A stretch of DNA of 64,000 nt from Streptomyces cylindrosporus (GTDB lineage: Bacteria; Actinomycetota; Actinomycetes; Streptomycetales; Streptomycetaceae): assembly GCF_022698165.1 (NCBI RefSeq), contig NZ_JALDAY010000013.1, positions 62,001 through 126,000 of the forward strand, written 5' to 3'. The translations under genes and the position numbers were made by a program. Shown piece by piece: positions 23,897 to 32,668 of this stretch; the stretch's first letter is position 1, and each line of letters starts with the position of its first letter. Under the pieces are notes generated by a model, which ran no database searches, was not told where the DNA came from, and was given only the letters and a program-made list of their open reading frames with translations.

Positions 23897-24247
23897 ATGG
23901 TGGGAGTCGATGGAGTACCCGAGCCGCACAACGGATGGACGTTCCTCACCAGCCACGCGCGCGTGTTGGCCAGCATCGCCGACAACCACAACGCCAGGAT
24001 CCGCGACATCGCGGCTCGCTGCAGACTCACCGAGCGGGCCGTGCAGAAGATCATCGCGGACCTGGAGCGCGACGGCTATCTGTCCCACACCCGCAGCGGC
24101 CGGGCCAACAGCTACCGCATCGATCCGAGCAAGATCCTGCGCCACCCGGCCGAGGCCGGTCTGACCGTGGCGTCTCTGCTGTCGATGCTGGTCCGGGACG
24201 AGGCCGAGCGCCAGGGCGTGGTCGGGCAGGTCCGGGCCGAGCCCTGA
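23897..24247 (+). CDS. Winged-helix (MarR-like) DNA-binding protein
   Basis: 116 residues from ATG 23897; codons upstream to 23864 are open but lie in an AT-rich promoter-like stretch. HTH and wing: TSHARVLASIADNHNARIRDIAARCRLTERAVQKIIADLERDGYLSHTRSGRANSYRIDPSKIL, the classic winged-helix used by MarR/IclR-type regulators. The remainder is a short helix (VASLLSMLVRDEAERQ) without a ligand domain, so it may be a nucleoid- or small operator-binding protein. Divergent from the STAS-ANTAR gene across a 130-base region that includes the 10-bp palindrome CGAACGTTCG at 23871-23880, a plausible operator. Confidence 0.85.
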   Translation: MVGVDGVPEPHNGWTFLTSHARVLASIADNHNARIRDIAARCRLTERAVQKIIADLERDGYLSHTRSGRANSYRIDPSKILRHPAEAGLTVASLLSMLVRDEAERQGVVGQVRAEP

Positions 24248-24343
24248 GGCTGCTCCGCCCGCAGATCGTGCTACGCCCCACCCGCCGAGGACTGCGCCCG
24301 GAGCAGGTACAGTCCCGGCGAGCCGATCGGAGTCGGGGGCGGT

Positions 24344-24904
24344 ATGAGCAGCTCGGTCAGCCAGATCCTGGTCGCGGTCCTGGGCATCGGTGGCACCCTC
24401 GCCTCCGCCCTGCTCACGCAGCGCGCCGGCAACCGCGCCCGGGACCGTGAGTTGCAGCATGCGCGACAACTCCAGGCGGACGAGCGTGAATACGTCACTC
24501 GGCAGACTCGGCTCGAAGCGCGTCGCACATGCTACGCAGCCCTCAACGCCGGTACGCGCGACTTCATCAACGTGATGACGAAACTCGTCCACGCTCTGGA
24601 GAGGGACGAGGTGACCGAGGAACTGCGGTCGGACCTGGACCGATCACGCCGTGACCACCGCTTGCGTCACGCGGAGGCCCAGATGGTGCTGCCTGACCCC
24701 GTCATGACCGCAGCCAGCACCGTGAACCGTCACTTCGGCGATCTCTACGGCCTGCTGCTACGGCTGGACAGGGGAACCCCCGAACCGGGAGAGAACGTCG
24801 AAGCCGCCCGGGAGACCATGAACCGGCTGTGGGACGCGCTGTGGACCATGCGCCACGTCATGCGCGTCGACCTCGGGATCACTCCACCCGATGAGGGCGC
24901 GTAG
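24344..24904 (+). CDS. Membrane-anchored coiled-coil protein of unknown function
   Basis: 186 residues. N-terminal hydrophobic segment VSQILVAVLGIGGTLASALLTQ (about 5-26) followed by a basic stretch RAGNRARDRELQHARQLQADEREYVTRQTRLEARR that should form a cytoplasmic coiled coil. The rest is helical, with RLDRGTPEPGENVEAARETMNRLWDALWTMRHVMR. This layout (one TM, then an amphipathic helical domain) is common among streptomycete hypothetical proteins and I do not recognise a function. Flanked by the winged-helix gene (same strand, 96 bases) and the convergent HxlR gene (15 bases). Confidence 0.75.
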   Translation: MSSSVSQILVAVLGIGGTLASALLTQRAGNRARDRELQHARQLQADEREYVTRQTRLEARRTCYAALNAGTRDFINVMTKLVHALERDEVTEELRSDLDRSRRDHRLRHAEAQMVLPDPVMTAASTVNRHFGDLYGLLLRLDRGTPEPGENVEAARETMNRLWDALWTMRHVMRVDLGITPPDEGA

Positions 24905-24919
24905 GCCCGTACCGCCGTT

Positions 24920-25288
24920 TCAGGACGACGACCGGGCGGCGGCGCATTCGGCCTCCTGGGCGGCGATGACCTCATCGCCATGCTCGACGGCCCATGCTCC
25001 GACAGCGTCGATGGGGGCCAGCAAAGTCCGCCCCAGGGCGGTGAGTTCGTAGTCGACACGCGGTGGCGCGCCGGGGTGTGCCCGCCGGTCCACCAGTCCG
25101 TTGGACTGCAAGCGCCGAAGCGTCTCGGTGAGGACCTTGGAACTGATCCCCCCGATCTGCTCGCGTAGTTCGACCGGGCGTCTGGGGCCCTCGCGCAGTG
25201 CCCAGAGCACGACGGCGTTCCAGGTGTTGGACAGGAGGTCGAAGGCCAGGCGGGCGCGGCAGTCGGCAAGGAAAGCGTCGGACGTCAC
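24920..25288 (-). CDS. HxlR-family transcriptional regulator
   Basis: 122 residues from GTG 25288 (VTSDAFLADCRARLAFDLL); there is no ATG in the plausible window. HxlR winged-helix hallmarks: NTWNAVVLWALREGPRRPVELREQIGGISSKVLTETLRRLQSNGLVDRRAHPGAPPRVDYELTALGRTLLAPIDAVGAWA. The early Cys (DCRAR) is at the position of the redox Cys used by HypR/QorR-type members, which respond to electrophiles or diamide. Divergent from the NADPH-reductase gene with 74 bases between, so it probably controls that gene, as QorR controls a quinone oxidoreductase. Confidence 0.9.
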   Translation of the reverse strand: MTSDAFLADCRARLAFDLLSNTWNAVVLWALREGPRRPVELREQIGGISSKVLTETLRRLQSNGLVDRRAHPGAPPRVDYELTALGRTLLAPIDAVGAWAVEHGDEVIAAQEAECAAARSSS

Positions 25289-25362
25289 GTACCAAATGGT
25301 GCCCGACGGGCCCTCTAGCGTCGTTGCGGAAGGTCCGAGCAGGTCCTGGGAGGAAGTGCGTG

Positions 25363-26055
25363 ATGAGAATCGGTGTACTGGGCACAGGCGGCATGGCGGA
25401 CGCGCTCGCCGCCCACTGGGTCCGAGCCGGGCACGAGGTAGCCATCGGAGGACGCGACGCGCACAAGGCGCAGCGGCTCGCGACGCGCCTCGGGCGCGGT
25501 GCGAAGCCTGCCGGTCTTCGCGCGGCGGCCGAGTTCGGGCAGGTGGTGCTGGCCGCACTGCCCTTCGCCGCGGGGGCACGCGTGGTGCGGGAACTGCGGA
25601 CGGCCCTGGACCGCAAGGTACTGATCGACTGCTCCAACCCGGTTGGTCCGCGCTTCGCGCTGCTGACGCAGGGCGGCCCCTCGGCCGCACAGCAACTGGC
25701 CGCGGCGGCACCGGGAACTCATGTGGTCAAGGCGTTCAATCTCTGCCACGAGGACGTGTGGCGCATGTCGCCGCCCGTCTTCGACGGCCGGCCACTGGCC
25801 GTTCCGGTCTGCGGGGACGACGAGACAGCTCTCGCACTTGTTCACCAGTTGGTGCGGCATGTCGGTTGCGAACCAGTGTCCGGCGGCGGTCTCGAACGAG
25901 CCGGACTCCTTGAAGCGACCGCCGCGCTCTTCATCGGGCTGTGGGTCGGCGAGGGAGCCGATGTCCAGGCGATCGCTCCTCCGCTGGCCTGTGCCGCCGG
26001 ACCGGGACGCGAGGAGCCGGGAGAAGCCGGCCGGGCGGTGGCGCCGGTCTGCTGA
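25363..26055 (+). CDS. F420/NADPH oxidoreductase-like (NAD(P)-binding) protein
   Basis: 230 residues from ATG 25363 with GGGAGGAAG upstream. Rossmann motif MRIGVLGTGGMADALAAHWVRAGHEVAIGGRDAHKA, then VVLAALPFAAG, KVLIDCSNPVGPRF, and VVKAFNLCHEDVW, as in NADPH-dependent F420 reductases and their relatives. The C-terminal part has the ALLEATAALFIGLWVGEG segment used for the second substrate. Regulated probably by the divergent HxlR protein. Whether it uses F420 or another acceptor cannot be told from sequence. Confidence 0.85.
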   Translation: MRIGVLGTGGMADALAAHWVRAGHEVAIGGRDAHKAQRLATRLGRGAKPAGLRAAAEFGQVVLAALPFAAGARVVRELRTALDRKVLIDCSNPVGPRFALLTQGGPSAAQQLAAAAPGTHVVKAFNLCHEDVWRMSPPVFDGRPLAVPVCGDDETALALVHQLVRHVGCEPVSGGGLERAGLLEATAALFIGLWVGEGADVQAIAPPLACAAGPGREEPGEAGRAVAPVC

Positions 26056-26307
26056 ACGCCGACGCGGACCGCTTCTTCGGCGCGCCCGGACAAAGGCGCC
26101 TGGGAGAGGGGGTGGTCGCGGAGGCGTGGCGGACCCGGTGTTCGGGTGGTTCACCGGTAGCGTCGCCGCGAAAGGGGCGAATCGCCTCATTCGGAGTGTC
26201 GGGCCTGTGCCCGGGGCGGACGCCGGCCCACCGTGGCGCCGGTTTCCCGCCCCGCGAGCAGGGCACTCGCGAGGCGCTCGCCGCTCCCGGCACGGCTGAG
26301 GAGGACC
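26056..26307 (+). promoter_or_regulatory. Leader/promoter region of the ctaD-ctaF unit
   Basis: 252 bases without a gene. A GAGGAGGA ribosome site precedes ATG 26308. No canonical -35/-10 pair or clear palindrome was found. Confidence 0.4.
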
Positions 26308-27981
26308 ATGACCGAAGTGGCACCACGCCTCGACGAAGGGCGTACGTCCTCCCCTGCCGGCGCCTCGCTGGGCCGCACCCTGCTGGGCTGGTTCACGACG
26401 ACCGACCACAAGGTCATCGGCCGCCTCTACATGGCGACCGCGTTCGGGTTCTTCCTCTTCGGCGGCCTGCTCGCGCTGGGTATGCGCGCCGAACTGGCCC
26501 GGCCCGGGCTGCAGTTCATGAACCAGCACACCTACAACCAGCTCTTCACCATCCACGGCACGATCATGATGCTGCTGTTCGCGACCCCGATGTTCGCCGG
26601 GTTCGCGAACGCCGTGATGCCGCTGCAGATCGGCGCCCCGGACGTGGCGTTCCCCCGGCTCAACGCGCTGTCGTACTGGATGTACCTGTTCGGCGGGCTC
26701 ATGGTCGTGTCGGGATTCGTGGTGCCGGGCGGCGCGGCCGCCTTCGGCTGGTTCGCGTACGCCCCGCTCAACAGCGCCTACTTCTCGCCCGGCGCGGGAG
26801 CCGACCTGTGGGTGATGGGCCTGGTCGTCACCGGCGTGTCCACCACCTTGGGCGCCGTCAACTTCATCACCACGATCCTGTGCCTGCGCGCCCCCGGCAT
26901 GACCATGTTCCGGATGCCGATCTTCACGTGGAACACCCTGTTCACGTCGATCCTGGTGCTGCCCGCGTTCCCGGTCCTGACCGCGGCCCTGCTCGCCCTG
27001 GAGTGCGACCGCAAGTTCGGCTCGCACATCTTCGACGCGGCCAACGGCGGTGCCCTGCTGTGGCAGCACCTGTTCTGGTTCTTCGGGCATCCGGAGGTCT
27101 ACATCGTGGCGCTGCCGTTCTTCGGCATCGTCTCCGAGATCCTCCCGGTCTTCTCGCGCAAGCCCCTCTTCGGCTACGTGCCCCTGATCGGCGCGACGAT
27201 CGCCATCACCATGCTGTCGGCGGTCGTATGGGCGCACCACATGTTCGCCACCGGAGCGGTGCTGCTGCCGTTCTTCTCCGTCATGTCGTTCCTGATCGCG
27301 GTGCCCACCGGGATCAAGTTCTTCGCGTGGATCGGCACGATGCGCGGGGGCTCGCTGTCCTTCGAGACCCCCATGCTCTGGGCGGTCGGCTTCCTGGTGT
27401 CCTTCCTGCTGGGCGGCCTCAGCGGTGTGCTGCTCGCCTCGCCGCCCCTCGACTTCCACGTCACCGACTCGTACTTCGTCGTGGCGCACCTGCACTACGT
27501 GCTGTTCGGCACCGTCGTCTTCGCGATGTTCGCCGGCTTCTACTTCTGGTGGCCCAAGTTCACCGGGAAGATGCTCGACGAGCGGCTGGGCAAGCTGCAC
27601 TTCTGGCTGCTGTTCCCGGGCTTCCAGTTGACGTTCCTGGTGCAGCACTGGCTGGGCGAGGAGGGGATGCCGCGCCGGTACGCCGACTACCTGCCCTCCG
27701 ACGGCTTCACCCTCCTCAACACCCTCTCCTCCAGCGGCGCCTTCCTCCTCGGAGTCTCCACCCTGCCGTTCCTCTACAACGTCTGGCGCACCGCCACCAA
27801 GGGCACCCGCGTCACCGAGGACGACCCCTGGGGTTACGGCCGCGGCCTGGAATGGGCGACGGCCTGCCCGCCGCCGCGCCACAACTTCGTGGCCCTGCCC
27901 CGGGTGCGCTCGGAGTCCCCGGCCTTCGACCTGCACCACCCCGACATCGCGCAGCAGGCGAAGAAGGAAGGACTGCAGTGA
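26308..27981 (+). CDS. ctaD: Cytochrome c oxidase subunit I (aa3 type), probably an accessory copy
   Basis: 557 residues. Heme-copper oxidase core is intact: TTTDHKVIGRLYM start, HTYNQLFTIHGTIMMLLF (heme a His), WFFGHPEVYIVALP (Cu-B His with cross-linked Tyr), VWAHHMFATG (Cu-B His pair), VAHLHYVLFGTVVFAMFAG (heme a3 and heme a His). Twelve TM helices. It catalyses oxygen reduction at the membrane. Coupled by GTGA to ctaF. The usual partners ctaC, ctaE and qcrC-qcrA are not here, so this is likely a second copy beside a complete bcc-aa3 locus elsewhere; that locus is not in the window. Confidence 0.95.
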   Translation: MTEVAPRLDEGRTSSPAGASLGRTLLGWFTTTDHKVIGRLYMATAFGFFLFGGLLALGMRAELARPGLQFMNQHTYNQLFTIHGTIMMLLFATPMFAGFANAVMPLQIGAPDVAFPRLNALSYWMYLFGGLMVVSGFVVPGGAAAFGWFAYAPLNSAYFSPGAGADLWVMGLVVTGVSTTLGAVNFITTILCLRAPGMTMFRMPIFTWNTLFTSILVLPAFPVLTAALLALECDRKFGSHIFDAANGGALLWQHLFWFFGHPEVYIVALPFFGIVSEILPVFSRKPLFGYVPLIGATIAITMLSAVVWAHHMFATGAVLLPFFSVMSFLIAVPTGIKFFAWIGTMRGGSLSFETPMLWAVGFLVSFLLGGLSGVLLASPPLDFHVTDSYFVVAHLHYVLFGTVVFAMFAGFYFWWPKFTGKMLDERLGKLHFWLLFPGFQLTFLVQHWLGEEGMPRRYADYLPSDGFTLLNTLSSSGAFLLGVSTLPFLYNVWRTATKGTRVTEDDPWGYGRGLEWATACPPPRHNFVALPRVRSESPAFDLHHPDIAQQAKKEGLQ

Positions 27982-28382
27982 AGATCGAGGCACTGCTCTT
28001 CGGAGGCGTCGCCGTCTTCTTCGCCGGCGCCGCCGCGCTCTACGGCCTGTGGTCGAGGGACCCGGCCGGCACGGCGGCCCTCATCGTGGCGTTCGCCATG
28101 GCCGCCCTCGTGTCGTTCTTCTGCGCGGTCCAGTACGCCCGCCGCGGTCGGCGCCCCCAGGACCGTACCGAGGCCGAAGTGGCCGACGCCGCCGGGCCGT
28201 TGGACTTCTTTCCGCCCCACAGCCCCTGGCCGGTGCTCACCGCCCTCGGCGTCGCCGTCGCGGCGACCGGTGTGGTGTTCGGGCTGTGGCTGTTCCTCAT
28301 CGGCGTCGGGATTCTGGCGCGGAGCGTTCTGGGTCTGGTTTTCCAGTACGTGAACCGGGGCGCAGATCCGGAGCAGAGCTGA
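27978..28382 (+). CDS. ctaF: Cytochrome c oxidase subunit IV (actinobacterial type)
   Basis: 134 residues, GTG 27978 overlapping the ctaD stop. Four hydrophobic segments: ALLFGGVAVFFAGAAALYGLW, GTAALIVAFAMAALVSFF, then a cytoplasmic loop with EVADAAGPLDFFPPHSPWPVLTALGVAVAATGVVFGLWLFLIGVGILARSVLGLVFQYV. The FFPPHSPWP segment is a signature of actinobacterial subunit IV. The gene's last 86 bases are overlapped by the convergent cytochrome b gene. Confidence 0.9.
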   Translation: MKIEALLFGGVAVFFAGAAALYGLWSRDPAGTAALIVAFAMAALVSFFCAVQYARRGRRPQDRTEAEVADAAGPLDFFPPHSPWPVLTALGVAVAATGVVFGLWLFLIGVGILARSVLGLVFQYVNRGADPEQS

Positions 28383-29847
28383 CCGGCACGCGCGGAGCGC
28401 CGGGCCGGAAGTCCGTCACCGGGCGATGGCCGCTCTCGTAACCACCCGCCAGGGTCTGCCGCACCTCACCGGTCTCCTCGCCCTCGCTCAGCCGCTCCTG
28501 CTCCATCCGCAGCAGTGCGTGGCACAGCCCGCGGGTCAGCAGGAAGGCGACAACCGGCCCGACGACGAGGGCGATCCGCAGGATCCAGGTCAGGGTGTTC
28601 ACCGAGATACGGAAGCTCTGCGCGATGACGTCGTTCCCGCCGGCCAGCAGCAGCACACCGTAGAAGGTGATGCCCGCGACGCCCAGCCCGGTGCGTACCG
28701 GCCGCTCGCGGGGCCGGTCGCACAGGTGCTGCTCCTGCCGCCACTCCCCGGTCAGCCGCTGCTCGACGAAGGGGTAGGCGTACAGGACGGCGAACAGCAG
28801 GCCGGGCAGAACGACGGCCGGCAGCAGCACGTTCCACATCAGGGTGTGCCCGGCGAAGTTCGTCTCCCACGGCGGCACGAGCCTGAGCGCGCCCTCCAGG
28901 AAGCCCACGTACCAGTCGGGCTGCGAGCCGGTGGAGACCTGGTCGGGGCGGTAGGGGCCGTACACCCACACCGGATTGATCTGGGCCACGCCGGCGAGGA
29001 GGGCCAGCACGCCGAAGACCGTCAGCGACAGGCCGATGGAGGAGGCCATGAACTGCGGGTAGAGCGGCTTGCCGACCGCGTTCGCGTTGGTGCGGCCGGG
29101 GCCGCGCCACTGTGTGTGCTTGAGATAGAACACCAGGATCAGATGCACCGTGACCAGCGCGACCAGCACTCCGGGCAGCAGCAGGATGTGCATGGCGTAC
29201 AGGCGCGGAACGATGTCGTGGCCGGGGAACTGGCCGCCGAACACGAACATGGCGACATACGTCCCCACCACCGGGATCGACAGCATGATGCCCTGGGCGA
29301 TCCGCAGCCCGGTCCCCGAGAGCAGGTCGTCGGGCAGTGAGTACCCGGCGAAACCCTCGGCCAGGGCGATCACGAACAGCGTGACGCCGATGACCCAGTT
29401 CATCTCGCGCGGCCTGCGGAAGGCGCCGGTGAAGAAGATACGCAGCAGGTGCAGCCCGATCGCGCCGATGAACACCAGCGCGGCCCAGTGGTGCATCTGC
29501 CGGATGAGCAGCCCGCCGCGCACGTCGAAGCTGATGTGCAGGGTCGAGTCGAAGGCCTCCGACATCCGCACCCCGCGCAGCGGCGCGTAGCCGCCGTCGT
29601 ACACGACCTCGCGCATCTCGGGCTTGAAGAAGAGGGTCAGCCACACCCCGGTCAGCAGCAGGACGACAAGGCTGTAGAGGGCCAGCTCGCCGAGCAGGAA
29701 CGACCAGTGGTCGGGGAAGGCCTTCCGCAGCAGCTGCCCGCCGCCGTCGTGGACCGGCAGCCGCCCGTCCACGGCGTTCGCGAACCGCTCGCCCGGCCGG
29801 GGGCGTTCACCCGGCTCGTTGGCGGTCGGCCGACGCGGCGCGGTCAC
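28297..29847 (-). CDS. Cytochrome bc1-type cytochrome b subunit (QcrB-like)
   Basis: 516 residues from GTG 29847; the ribosome site is weak and the start could differ. Cytochrome b features: FPDHWSFLLGELALYSLVVLLLTGVWLTLFF, heme-ligand His in MHHWAALVFIGAIGLHLLR and YAMHILLLPGVLVALVTVHLILVFYLKHTQWRGPG, PYRPDQVSTGSQPDWYVGFLEGALR (PDWY in place of PEWY, usual in actinobacteria). It ends with a Glu/Arg/Pro-rich tail. No qcrC or qcrA adjoins it. Tail-to-tail with ctaF, their coding ends overlapping by 86 bp, so transcripts from the two sides are mutually antisense. Confidence 0.9.
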   Translation of the reverse strand: MTAPRRPTANEPGERPRPGERFANAVDGRLPVHDGGGQLLRKAFPDHWSFLLGELALYSLVVLLLTGVWLTLFFKPEMREVVYDGGYAPLRGVRMSEAFDSTLHISFDVRGGLLIRQMHHWAALVFIGAIGLHLLRIFFTGAFRRPREMNWVIGVTLFVIALAEGFAGYSLPDDLLSGTGLRIAQGIMLSIPVVGTYVAMFVFGGQFPGHDIVPRLYAMHILLLPGVLVALVTVHLILVFYLKHTQWRGPGRTNANAVGKPLYPQFMASSIGLSLTVFGVLALLAGVAQINPVWVYGPYRPDQVSTGSQPDWYVGFLEGALRLVPPWETNFAGHTLMWNVLLPAVVLPGLLFAVLYAYPFVEQRLTGEWRQEQHLCDRPRERPVRTGLGVAGITFYGVLLLAGGNDVIAQSFRISVNTLTWILRIALVVGPVVAFLLTRGLCHALLRMEQERLSEGEETGEVRQTLAGGYESGHRPVTDFRPGAPRVPVSSAPDLRPGSRTGKPDPERSAPESRRR

Positions 29848-30051
29848 CGCGCGTCCGCGAAGCAGCCCGTGATGTCCTCGCCCGGCACACTCCCCATGGA
29901 CCCGCCTCCTGCTCACCCGCACGGCTGCACTCTGGTCATGCCTTGCCAGAGGTACGCCGCGCCGAGTACCCCACCCTGGCGAAACACTCGCACGACAAGC
30001 CCCAAACACCCGTTCAGCAGAGGCGGGTCCACCGGAGGCGCACACCCGGGT

Positions 30052-31389
30052 TCAGGCGTAGGCGTCCTCGACGGCGACACGCCGCACCGTACGCAGCGTC
30101 GAACGGAGACTGTCCGGATCCGTGGAGCCGAGAGCGAGGCGGAGTGCCTGCGGTGTGTGCTTCGTGGTGGTGAACGGCTCCGCCGTACTGACGGAGATGT
30201 GCTCACGCGCGAGGGCGGCGGTCAGCCGGTCGGCGCGCGCGTCGTCGGGCAGCGGCAGCCAGGTGAAGTACGACGAGGGGTGACCGACGAGCGGCAGGCC
30301 TGCCAGTTCCTGCCGGGCGAGGGCCTGGCGGGCCTTGGCGTCGTCGCGTTTCCGCGCCTCCAGGCGGTCCACCGTCCCGTCGTCGAGCCAGCGGCAGGCG
30401 ATCGCGGTGGTGAGGGCCGGGGTGTTCCAGGTGGTCGCCCGAATCGCCCGTTCGAGCGCGGGCACCAGGGGTGGCGGGGCGAGGACGAAGCCGACCCGCA
30501 GGCCGGTGGCGACGCTCTTGGACAGCCCCGAGACGTGGACGGTGATGTCCGGCGCGGTCGCGGCCAGCGGCGGGGGAGAGGCCTCGACCAGGTAGGCGTA
30601 CGCGGCGTCCTCGACGATGAGCGCACCGCACCGCCGCGCGGTCCCGACCAGACGGAGGCGGTCGGCCGCCGGCATGACCCAGCCGAGCGGGTTGTGCAGG
30701 GTGGGCATGGCGTAGATCGCCCGCACCGGGCGGGTCGCGCACAGCTTCTCCAGGGCGTCGAGATCGGGCCCGTCAGCGGTTACGGCGATGGGCTCCAGGT
30801 CGAGACGGAAGGCGTGCGCGAGCACCTTGAACCCCGGGTAGGTGAGCGCGTCGACCGCGACGACGTCCCCCGCTCTCAGCGCGGCCATGACCGTGACGGC
30901 CAGACCGTGCTGCGCCCCGTTGACGACGAGGACCTGATCGGCGTCGGCGGTGATCCCTCGACGCGTCAGATGCCGTGCGACGGAGGCCCTGTCCTGGGGG
31001 CGTCCTCGATGGGGTTGATAGCGCAGCAGGGAGTCGATCTCACCGGAGGTGGCCAGCTCGCGCAGGGCCTGCCGCAGCAGGTCCGCCTGCTCGGGCAGCG
31101 CGGGGTAGTTGAAGTTGAGGTCGACCACATCGGTGGCGGCGATCTGCTGGTCGATGCCGTGACCGGCGGGTACCGCGATGTCCCGCACGAACGTGCCGCG
31201 GCCCTGCTCCCGGCTCACCAGGCCCATCGCCTCCAGCTCGGCGTAGACCCGGGTGGCGGTGACGAGGGCGATGCCCTCGCGGGCGGCGAGGCCGCGGTGG
31301 GTCGGCAGCCGCGCTCCCGGGGCGAGCCGGCCCGACCGGATGTCGGAGGCGAGGGCGTCGACGAGCGTCTTGTACCGCGGGGCAGCCAT
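30052..31389 (-). CDS. MocR/GntR-type regulator with aminotransferase domain
   Basis: 445 residues from the ATG at 31389; an in-frame ATG at 31407 would add six residues, but TACAAT, a near-perfect -10 box, sits 7 bases before 31389, which would make the transcript leaderless. GntR HTH at the N-terminus (YKTLVDALASDIRSGRLAPGARLPTHRGLAAREGIALVTATRVYAELEAMGLVSREQGRGTFV). Aminotransferase fold I domain from about 95: LVVNGAQHGLAVTVMAAL, YAMPTLHNPLGWVMP, VEDAAYAYLV, and the PLP lysine in SGLSKSVATGLRVGF. MocR proteins sense PLP or an amine. Divergent from the DJ-1 gene with 89 bases between, so regulation of that gene is likely. Confidence 0.9.
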   Translation of the reverse strand: MAAPRYKTLVDALASDIRSGRLAPGARLPTHRGLAAREGIALVTATRVYAELEAMGLVSREQGRGTFVRDIAVPAGHGIDQQIAATDVVDLNFNYPALPEQADLLRQALRELATSGEIDSLLRYQPHRGRPQDRASVARHLTRRGITADADQVLVVNGAQHGLAVTVMAALRAGDVVAVDALTYPGFKVLAHAFRLDLEPIAVTADGPDLDALEKLCATRPVRAIYAMPTLHNPLGWVMPAADRLRLVGTARRCGALIVEDAAYAYLVEASPPPLAATAPDITVHVSGLSKSVATGLRVGFVLAPPPLVPALERAIRATTWNTPALTTAIACRWLDDGTVDRLEARKRDDAKARQALARQELAGLPLVGHPSSYFTWLPLPDDARADRLTAALAREHISVSTAEPFTTTKHTPQALRLALGSTDPDSLRSTLRTVRRVAVEDAYA

Positions 31390-31416
31390 GCGCCGGATTG
31401 TATCCATGACAATTCT

Positions 31417-31446
31417 TTGACTGTCCTGTTCGCGGGTCCTTACCGT
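31417..31446 (+). promoter_or_regulatory. Promoter of the DJ-1/PfpI gene
   Basis: TTGACT (31417-31422), an 18-base spacer and TACCGT (31441-31446), fair matches to the vegetative consensus. It overlaps the divergent MocR promoter region, so a single bound regulator could control both. Confidence 0.55.
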
Positions 31447-31478
31447 CTAGCCCCACCCACCCGGAAGGGGCAGCCGCC

Positions 31479-32096
31479 GTGCACATCGCCATCCTCACCT
31501 TCGAGGGCTACAACGAGCTCGACTCCCTGATCGCCCTCGGCGTGCTCAACCGCATCAGGACCGACGACTGGCGTGTCACCATCGCCACCCCCACCCCCAA
31601 AGTGACCTCCATGAACGGGGTGGTCATCGAGCAGATGTCCACGCTTGAGGAAGCGTGCCGGGCCGACGCCGTGATCGTCGGCAGCGGCATCGCGACCCGC
31701 GAGGCCGTCGAAGACCCCGCGATCATGAACGTACTGCGCGGCCTTGACCCCTCGCGCCAACTCATCGCCGCGCAGTGCTCCGGCGCGCTCGTACTGGCCA
31801 GGCTCGGCCTGCTCAACGGCATCCCCGCGTGCACCGACCTGACCACCAAGCCGTGGGTCGTCGCCGCCGGCGTCGAGGTCCTCAACCAGCCCTTCTACGC
31901 CGAGGTCAACATCGCCACGGCCGGCGGCTGCCTCGCCTCCCACTACCTCGCCGCGTGGCTCATCACCCGCCTGAAGGGCAAGGACGCGGCCGAAAGCGCG
32001 CTGCACTATGTCGCGCCGGTCGGCGAAAAGGAAGAATACGCCGAGCGCGCGTGGCGCAACATCACGCCTTACCTGCCGGCGCCGGTGCTTGCCTGA
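31479..32096 (+). CDS. DJ-1/PfpI-family protein
   Basis: 205 residues from GTG 31479. The class I glutamine amidotransferase-like fold is clear: MHIAILTFEGYNELDSLIALGVL, TPTPKVTSMNGVVI, ADAVIVGSGIATREAV, and the nucleophile elbow LIAAQCSGALVLARLGLL with a Cys as in DJ-1. The catalytic His follows in GGCLASHYLAAWLI. The family includes deglycases, isonitrile hydratases and AraC-like sensor partners. Divergent from the MocR regulator, by which it is probably controlled. Substrate unknown. Confidence 0.88.
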   Translation: MHIAILTFEGYNELDSLIALGVLNRIRTDDWRVTIATPTPKVTSMNGVVIEQMSTLEEACRADAVIVGSGIATREAVEDPAIMNVLRGLDPSRQLIAAQCSGALVLARLGLLNGIPACTDLTTKPWVVAAGVEVLNQPFYAEVNIATAGGCLASHYLAAWLITRLKGKDAAESALHYVAPVGEKEEYAERAWRNITPYLPAPVLA

Positions 32097-32131
32097 CATA
32101 GGCAGTTGGGCGCATTGCGACCCAGGTCGCG

Positions 32132-32668
32132 TCAGCCGTAGAGAAACGTCGGTCCGGTGCCGGTCCTGCTGAGACCCATGGCCTCAAGCGATTTGTCTCG
32201 ATCCTGGCGCCGGTCGAATTCCTGGATCGCCGTGTGACCGGCCGGAGGCAGTACGCGCGCCACGTCGGCGAGGACGGCGTGGAGCGTGGTGCCGACGAGG
32301 GCCGCGGCATCGTTGAGCGCGGCGAGCACGAACAGGTTGTCGTACGGCTGCTCCAGCCGCCCCTCCGCCAGACTCACGGCCACGAGCCCGCGCCGGAGCG
32401 GCTCCACGGACAGGGTCCGCACCGCCATGGACGCCATCCGCTGCCCGTACGCGCTCAGTACGGCGGCGGCTCGCCCGTCGACGGCGTCGGCCATCTTCAG
32501 TCTGAGCGAGGCGGATCCGTTCGTGTGGGCGACGACGATCGCCTCGACCGCGTCGTCGAGTTCGTGTGGGAGCCGGATCCCCAGATAGCCGTTGAAGCGT
32601 TTGTCGCGAAGGCGTGGCAGGAGGGCTTCCGGTCCTTGCGCGGGATGGCTGTCGCGGCGACGGGGCAA
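32132..32668 (-). CDS. Conserved actinobacterial hypothetical protein
   Basis: 178 residues from a probable TTG start at 32668 with GGGAG six bases before. Mostly helical: NGYLGIRLPHELDDAVEAIVVAH, RAAAVLSAYGQRMASMAVRTL, LFVLAALNDAAALVGTTLHAVLADVARVLP, then IQEFDRRQDRDKSLEAMGL. No catalytic motif, signal peptide or TM segment is visible and I recognise no family. It faces the DJ-1 gene (35-bp gap) and lies divergent from the MFS gene. Confidence 0.6.
   Translation of the reverse strand: MPRRRDSHPAQGPEALLPRLRDKRFNGYLGIRLPHELDDAVEAIVVAHTNGSASLRLKMADAVDGRAAAVLSAYGQRMASMAVRTLSVEPLRRGLVAVSLAEGRLEQPYDNLFVLAALNDAAALVGTTLHAVLADVARVLPPAGHTAIQEFDRRQDRDKSLEAMGLSRTGTGPTFLYG

Noticed and set aside
25315..27993. 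892-residue minus-strand ORF antisense to ctaD
   Set aside because: Glu/Gln/His-rich shadow; the plus strand encodes an unmistakable heme-copper oxidase.
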